DNA of 64,000 nucleotides from Lepas anatifera (lineage: Eukaryota > Arthropoda > Thecostraca > Lepadidae). Location: NCBI GenBank assembly GCA_034440635.1, contig JAOTON010000385.1, forward strand, positions 2,820,501 to 2,884,500, given 5' to 3'. Made by a program: the position numbers and the translations under genes. The notes beneath the pieces were generated by a model. The model made no database searches, was not told where the DNA came from, and saw nothing but the letters and a program-made list of their open reading frames with translations. Shown in pieces: positions 58,823-64,000 of the stretch; the stretch's first letter is position 1; every line of letters begins with the position of its first letter.

Positions 58823-61660
58823 CTAGACCCGCATAATAGGCCAGGACGTACCTTGTACGTTAAGGCTGGGATGACGATCCTGAATGATTATGGATTCGGC
58901 TATCTTTCTATCTGGATGATCACGTGCCCGATGAACTACTTTTAGCTCAAGTGGTTCTGATATAGCCTGAGTGACCTGTGCTGCATGTTTCTCGAGGAAA
59001 TGATCTCCTAGAGGTGTGTTCCTAGTTTTATTTTTCGCGTCCCGCAAATGTTCGTTAAATCGCAATCGGACGGGCCTCATCGAATCCCCTACGTATTGAG
59101 CCCTGTTTTGATCCTGGTTACACAGTCTACAGTCTATTTGATACACTAAATTTTTCTGTGTGCAGTCGCCTTTAAAACCTGACTTGCATAAATGACACCT
59201 CTGACCCCCAGGATATTTTGACTTAGAAATGGCCGACCTAACCAATGACGACTTAAGTTTCTTGTTATTCTTCCAGGCTATATGTACTTTCAGGTTAGAT
59301 TTCTTTACGACCTTTTTTATTTTACAGAGTAGCTGTTCGTCTACGTACGGCAAAGTCAAGAACCCATCATAAGAATCTGAGCCTTCTTTCTTTTTCTTGC
59401 ACCTTCCGTTACCTGTCCTAGCTAGTCTAACCTCCCTCAACAAACGCCTGAGAAGCCCTGCATGATACCCATTTTTTAGAAGCAGATTCCAAATCTTATC
59501 TACGCTTTTTCTCTCTTTCTCTGGGCCCGATGAGTTATCCATAGCCCTGTGGAACATGTTTCGGATAATATTGTGTCTCGAAGACGTGGGATGGGCAGAT
59601 GTACTATGGAGGATGATTCCCGAGTTGGTTGGTTTGATGTAGAGCTCTGTCTCTATCTTAGTATTTTGGCCGTGTGTTTCTGCTGTGACTAACGTATCCA
59701 AATAGGGCACCCCACTTCCACTACCCGTGTGCTCCATGGTAAATTTTAGGTGTGGATGTCTACTGTTCATATAGCTAAGGAAGTCATCCAAAGCTTCCTG
59801 CCCATGCGAGAAGATCCCTGCATAATCGTCAATGTACCTTACCAAGAACTCTGGTTTGACAGGACATGTAGCTAACGTATTGGTTTCAAACATATCTAAG
59901 AACAAAATGGCCAAGGCAGGTGCACATGGATTCCCCATAGCTAACCCTAATTTTTGTCGGTAGTACTGATCTCCAAATGAGAAAACATTGTCACTCAGAC
60001 ACTGGTCCAGAAGTTTAGAAATGTTGTCTTTGGTCAGGCCAAAAGTATCAATATTCTGTGAATGATTGTCTAGCTTTGCTTCTACCGCTTTGATAGCTTC
60101 AGGAACGGGTATGTTTCCATACAAATTGACAACGTCTATGCTGAAGAAAATACTACCTGCTGGTATGCCTTCTGATTGAGTGTGATTTGAGAGTCTCCTC
60201 AAAAAGTCTTTGGTATCCCAAATATGCGTAGGCACAAACTGGAGAAGTTGATTAAGTATTCTCTCAAGCAAACAGGAAGTTTTCTCTGTGGGCCCTCCAC
60301 AGGCAGATATGACTGGTCTGAGAGGGACTAATGGTTTATGATCCTTCGGTAAGCCATAAAATACGGGGGTTCTACTATGCGCGGGGGTTAGATCTGTTAC
60401 TGTCCTATCCGGCAGTTTTCCCCTCGCAACGCTTTTGAGCGTACGTTTGGTTTTGGCTTCCACATTCTGAACAGGATTCTTTCTTAACTTTTCATAGCTC
60501 TCCGGGTCATCTAAGATAGTGTTAACCTTGTTTATATAGACATCTTTGTCTAGAATTACAAAACCCTTACATTTGTCGCTCTGTTTAACTATGACATTTT
60601 CGTTTTTTGCGAGTTCATGGACAAGATTACGTTGCTCAGCCGTTACATTATGGGTAGCTACTCTGTGACTTTTATACGTACGCAGAAGATCATCTTTGAG
60701 TTTTTGAAGGCTAGACTCGACGATCCTGTTCGAAGGTTCTGGAAACGTCTTACCGGTATCAGGAAATCTAAAGGAGAGGTTTGGAAGGCGACCTGCCCGC
60801 TGTTGGCGCACACCCCCATCAGGGTCGTCCGCCACAGAGTTGGTACCCGATGCTCCGCTACCCAGCGCTCTTGGTGTTGCCCCGCCAGATGATGATGATG
60901 ACGTCGGAGCGGCAGGGTCGGCTGGCATGATGGTGGGAGCTCCGTCTGTGGCGTTCTCTGATGGTGTACGGGTGGCTCCACTTGGTCCTGAGATCTTGTC
61001 CTTCCAACGTTTTGCGTACGCGAGCCGTTCCACTCCTTTAGCTACGTCTAATAACACTTCTCTCGTAACGCACTGAGTCATTGCAAAGTTCGGTCCTTTC
61101 GCTAAAACACCTATGCACGCTTCATTTATGCCCTGAGACGGTAAGTTGTTCACTCTTTTCTTAGTTTCATCGTTCACTGACACATCTTGACGTTGGCTGT
61201 TCCTACAGTTGTCTTGAAGTTGTCTAAACTTCCGAATAAGACGACGTCGGTTGTCAAAAATGGTTTGGTCAAAGACTTGATGGCACTTTCGGAATACATA
61301 ATCGAAACGATTCTGATCTAAAAATGTACGAAGGAGTTCAAAATTCCGTGATCGTTTACGCTCTAAAAAAGCCTTCGTCCTAAAGGACTCCGAGATAGCT
61401 TCATTCAAAAGTGTATTTGCAAAGTAAGTAGAACGAGCTTGAATACGATCATTGTTGTTAAAAATTGCTGTCACTGGTCTTAACGAATCTTGGATGAAAC
61501 GAGGAACTAAGCATTCTCTTCGGCAAGCAGTAAGGAACTCAATACGAAGAATGGTCTTGGCTAGTTTTTCGGGGTTTTTCAAATTTTCTGTCAGCACTCT
61601 TTGACGGCCAATGTTGGATTCAAACGTTGATAAGTTTTGAAGTGCTGCGGCGAGGAGCAT
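58823..61660 (-). CDS. Penelope-like element protein: reverse transcriptase + GIY-YIG endonuclease, intact
   Basis: Single 945-aa frame. Residues 1-300 are a helical, basic N-terminal region with a Ser/Ala-rich linker near 225-290. The RT core follows: YGLPKDHKPLVPLRPVISAC at about 435-454, motif A FFSIDVVNLYG at 505-515, motif B GLAMGNPCAPAL at 572-583, and motif C YIDD at 609-612. A zinc-binding linker CHLC..GFKGDC is at about 822-833. The GIY-YIG nuclease has VYQIDC at 839-844, YVGDSMRPVRLRFNEHL at 856-872, and the catalytic Glu and Asn probably in AESIIIQDRHPSLN at 921-934. The enzyme nicks DNA and primes reverse transcription there. Start MLLAAALQN is the only sensible Met. No frameshift or stop was seen, so this copy may be recent or active. 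Confidence 0.93.
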   Translation of the reverse strand: MLLAAALQNLSTFESNIGRQRVLTENLKNPEKLAKTILRIEFLTACRRECLVPRFIQDSLRPVTAIFNNNDRIQARSTYFANTLLNEAISESFRTKAFLERKRSRNFELLRTFLDQNRFDYVFRKCHQVFDQTIFDNRRRLIRKFRQLQDNCRNSQRQDVSVNDETKKRVNNLPSQGINEACIGVLAKGPNFAMTQCVTREVLLDVAKGVERLAYAKRWKDKISGPSGATRTPSENATDGAPTIMPADPAAPTSSSSSGGATPRALGSGASGTNSVADDPDGGVRQQRAGRLPNLSFRFPDTGKTFPEPSNRIVESSLQKLKDDLLRTYKSHRVATHNVTAEQRNLVHELAKNENVIVKQSDKCKGFVILDKDVYINKVNTILDDPESYEKLRKNPVQNVEAKTKRTLKSVARGKLPDRTVTDLTPAHSRTPVFYGLPKDHKPLVPLRPVISACGGPTEKTSCLLERILNQLLQFVPTHIWDTKDFLRRLSNHTQSEGIPAGSIFFSIDVVNLYGNIPVPEAIKAVEAKLDNHSQNIDTFGLTKDNISKLLDQCLSDNVFSFGDQYYRQKLGLAMGNPCAPALAILFLDMFETNTLATCPVKPEFLVRYIDDYAGIFSHGQEALDDFLSYMNSRHPHLKFTMEHTGSGSGVPYLDTLVTAETHGQNTKIETELYIKPTNSGIILHSTSAHPTSSRHNIIRNMFHRAMDNSSGPEKERKSVDKIWNLLLKNGYHAGLLRRLLREVRLARTGNGRCKKKKEGSDSYDGFLTLPYVDEQLLCKIKKVVKKSNLKVHIAWKNNKKLKSSLVRSAISKSKYPGGQRCHLCKSGFKGDCTQKNLVYQIDCRLCNQDQNRAQYVGDSMRPVRLRFNEHLRDAKNKTRNTPLGDHFLEKHAAQVTQAISEPLELKVVHRARDHPDRKIAESIIIQDRHPSLNVQGTSWPIMRV

Positions 61661-61871
61661 GATGATGAGTTGTTAAGATGTTCCCTGGCCTCTCCCATCT
61701 CGAATCCGGAAATGTAAAAAACACTGAAGACTATATATTCGGGCACAGCCCTTCATCAGAATCGTGGAGTAAATATCAATAATTCTCAGTCATTCTAAAA
61801 GGCATTTTTGTGTGAAGCTCAATTCGAGGTCTGGCTATACTAGGACTGAGAATTATTGATATTTACTCCAC

Positions 61872-61906
61872 GATTCTGATGAAGGGCTGTGCCCGAATAT
61901 ATAATC
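61872..61906 (+). ncRNA. Hammerhead-ribozyme-like motif, inverted 5' copy
   Basis: CTGATGA at 61876-61882, GGGC 61884-61887, GCCC 61891-61894, GAA 61895-61897, AATC closing stem I with GATT. Part of the inverted leader of the Penelope-like element; together with the minus copy at 61735-61765 it makes a large hairpin. Confidence 0.5.
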
Positions 61907-62314
61907 TTCAGTGTTTTTTACATTTCCGGATTCGAGGGGAGAGGCCAGGGAACATCTTAACAACTCATCATCATGCTCCTCGCCGCAGCACTTCAAAACT
62001 TATCAGAGTTTCCCTCTAAGCCCATTTGTGCCGGCATGACAGTTTTTTATCAGAGGGGCAGGGAGGATTCACTTGTGTAGATCTAACTACCTTGGATGAA
62101 GAAGATGGCGGAATGTCGAAACTTCTCGGGTGTTTTGTATCATCCAAAATAATAAAGATAATTTTCCTGGTTAAGTTAGTTCATTCGCTTTCCCTCTATT
62201 TGATATATAACAATAAATAAAACTAAAAAACGAAGCTGAAAACCAGAAAAAGCAGAAAACATGACAAAAAACGTAATTGTCTAGGCACTGACTGTATGTG
62301 AGATTTTTTTTAAA

Positions 62315-62496
62315 ATAAATATTACGTTTTGATTGGCCTCCTCACAATAGTTCGAAAAACACTAAAATAAATAAGTGAATGGTAACCTTACAGCATAATC
62401 GAATTATCGACTTAGAGCATAATCAATTTTCATAAATAAGTGTTTGTTTTCGTTTTTTTACTATTGTGTGAAGGCCAATAAAAACGTAATATTTAT
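62315..62496. mobile_element. MITE with ATAAATATTACGTTTT inverted repeats
   Basis: Left ATAAATATTACGTTTTGATT, right end its reverse complement with one mismatch; the inverted similarity extends through GGCC.TC.CACAATAG. AT-rich and non-coding, 182 bp. Target duplication not resolved. Confidence 0.75.
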
Positions 62497-62522
62497 ATGA
62501 CAGAAGTTTCTTTAATAAGTAA

Positions 62523-64000
62523 CTAGATGGCTCGCCCAGCAATGCTGGGTTCCTCCCTTCTCTTGTGTGGTTTGCTTTGCCTACCCTTCAGCAGCCGTTC
62601 CAGCAATCCCGCAAACGCTCCGGGTAACCACGAGCTGGCGTGCCGGTTGTGGTTACCAGCCACGCGTGGTGTGAAGTCCGCAGGGTAAATATCGCTGCGG
62701 TGATATATGCCAACAATATAGGTAGGACTGTCGGGATAACCCTGAGGGTACCCGGCGATTATCTTCTGGCGTTGTGCGATTTACTGGAGGAAAGAATTTG
62801 CTGCAGTTATTACGCACTTCTGCCACAGCGTTTGCTGCTCTGTCAAACGCCCAATAAGCATACGCACAGGGTGTAGTTTCAGTCCTACTTACACAGAACT
62901 GAACGCTGTCTTCATTTGTTGTATTACCTTGTATGGCTCTTGGTTGCATCCGTAACTCGCCGCGTCGAGGCTGCTGTTTTAGATTTACTTCTCTTATCGC
63001 TAGAAGAGACCCCGCTGGCAGTGCAAAGCATCACCAGTCCTGCGGATAGAGAAACAGGTAAACTCTTGTTTACAAAGTGTGTTTGCTGCACTTCGCAGCT
63101 CTTCACACCTCAGTGCTGGAGCACCTCTCGGTGAACGACGTTTTTGATGACGCCATCGGCGTCGGCCGGCGGCGCTGATCGCAGGTTGGCTGGGTGTCCC
63201 ACCCTGGACGTACCCACATGCAACTGTCCGTGGCTGAACACTGGTTCGTCCAGGTACACCACCACCCTCCTCGGCGTTTGCCCCTGGGACTTATTGATCG
63301 TCATTGCGAACGCCGGCCGGAGTGGGAACTGCCGGCGCTCCCATGCAAACGGATAGGCGTCATCGGGAGGACGCAACGTGAGGCGGGGATGAGCACGACC
63401 TGTCCTGCTCCCTTGCCGCAGACAATGGTGGCCTCCAGCAGACGCGGGCTGAGTAGCCGGCGCACCAGCAATCGCGTGCCGTTGCACAGACCGTCTGTGG
63501 GCGAGATGCTGTGCAGGAGCAGCACCGGCATCCCTGGCTTCAGCGTGAGGTGGTGAGGCGGAAAGCCGGGAGCACAGAGCGTGTTGAGGTACTCCTGCGG
63601 AGTGTCGAGCGCGTCATCGTCGTTAACCACCAGACGGTCTGCGCTCAACAAGTGGACGGTCTCGCCAGGGAAGCGCTCTGTGACACGGGCGTTCAGCTCG
63701 TCGACGCGCAAGTTGCGGGGTGCCAGCACCGCGCGGAAGGTCATCCACTCGCGGTCCTGATGGTGCGCCGCCGGGTCTTGAACACCCAATCCATGACGGC
63801 TCCAGGGTCGGCTGCTGACGTGGTGAGGTGCGGCGGCAGATGAACAAAATCCTCTTCGGGCCCCGGCAGCCGACCATCGCCGAGTTGGAGCAGCCAGGCG
63901 GCGAAATCCTCCATCTCCTGGCGCTCCGGCCATCAGGCACGCGTGCATGTTCTCCAGCAGTGGCAGTACAACGAAGTGCCGCCACAGAGGCGACTGCCGG
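62523..64000 (-). mobile_element. Helitron, 3' part, continuing past window end
   Basis: The minus-strand 3' terminus is CTAG (62523-62526) followed by T, with a perfect hairpin CCCAGC-ATT-GCTGGG (62535-62549) eight bases inside. This is the classic Helitron end: a hairpin about 12 bases from CTRR and insertion between A and T. The element carries a decayed helicase upstream. Confidence 0.85.
63110..64000 (-). pseudogene. Helitron PIF1-like helicase, C-terminal part, frameshifted
   Basis: Minus-strand blocks in order: FAAWLLQLGDGRLPGPEEDF (about 63840-63915), WMTFRAVLAPRNLRVDELN, LTLKPGMPVLLLHSISPTDG and LCNGTRLLV (63460-63760), then after a frameshift near 63390 FPLRPAFAMTINKSQGQT and VYLDEPVFSHGQLHVGTSRV (63170-63330). 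NKSQGQT and the QLHVGTSRV block are PIF1/Helitron helicase motifs V-VI, where functional copies usually have YVALSR. At least two frame changes make it non-functional. The N-terminal Rep part would lie beyond 64000. Confidence 0.88.

Larger units (their letters stand above)
57605..62005 (-). mobile_element. Full-length Penelope-like retroelement with target duplication
   Basis: Flanked by a 13-14-bp direct repeat GAGTTTCCCTCTA(A) at 57592-57604 and 62006-62018. Both ends carry the same minus-oriented pseudo-LTR segment (57605-57690 and 61709-61788), and the 5' side ends in an inverted copy (61800-62005) of the start of the element, a known Penelope-like arrangement. It contains one 945-codon gene and a 3' tandem repeat. 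It is inserted in the GIY-YIG gene of the older element. Confidence 0.92.
39166..62206 (-). mobile_element. Older Penelope-like element, split by later insertions
   Basis: Three separated pieces read as one minus-strand element. The linker before the GIY-YIG domain is at 62019-62065. The GIY-YIG domain is at 57233-57604, with FYVGESMGPVRKRFNEHL and RTPLGNT and internal stops. The 3' region is at 39166-39608. Both outer ends (39166-39295 and 62070-62206, inverted to each other) carry a hammerhead-like segment with GCCGAAACTTGTCGGG or GTCGAAACTTCTCGGG. The coordinates include all nested elements. Confidence 0.65.

Overview
This is a eukaryotic nuclear window: a plus-strand, intron-rich ciliary gene and a large pile of transposable elements. 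From position 2353 to 33315 I can join 16 exons with consensus splice sites and fully compatible phases into one open frame of 862 codons. I recognise it as the N-terminal half of CFAP43 (WDR96), a WD40/coiled-coil protein of the axoneme. Conserved landmarks include the DYTIFLWDL WD repeat, the HCWT..DLY block and the CWDVMEVKG/VANYPLL blocks. The rest of the gene lies beyond the window, so its seventeenth visible segment is an intron of more than 30 kb made almost wholly of transposons. The GC-rich coding sequence, arthropod-type elements and retention of a sperm/cilium axoneme gene suggest an invertebrate, possibly a crustacean with flagellated sperm such as a barnacle. That identity is an inference only.

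The most unusual signal is in CFAP43 itself. Many introns carry a private minisatellite that starts at, or contains, the splice junction of the neighbouring exon. The clearest is a 39-bp repeat after exon 3. Each unit carries the last codons of the exon plus a GTCAGT donor, and the unit is exactly 13 codons, so about nine extra copies stay in frame. Comparable arrays sit on exon 7 and 8 acceptors and on exon 2, 9, 13 and 16 donors.

Introns from 3 to 33 kb also hold tRNA-derived SINEs, hAT-type MITEs with 8-bp target duplications, a TA-flanked MITE and a 29-bp minisatellite of about 35 units. At 33441-36811 a DNA transposon with about 290-bp inverted repeats has landed inside the exon-16 minisatellite and itself contains a 3' fragment of a non-LTR retrotransposon.

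From about 39.1 to 62.2 kb is a nested stack. An old Penelope-like element on the minus strand was split by two insertions. One is a second, full-length Penelope-like element (57605-62005) with an intact 945-aa RT/GIY-YIG protein. The other is an element with about 900-bp inverted repeats (39616-57225). Into the latter went a 14.6-kb PIF/Harbinger transposon (41644-56263) with a MADF gene and an apparently intact three-exon transposase. Inside the Harbinger's first intron sit a 2.7-kb foldback element and several MITEs. The right end (62523-64000) is the 3' part of a decayed Helitron on the minus strand, including its terminal hairpin and CTAG end.
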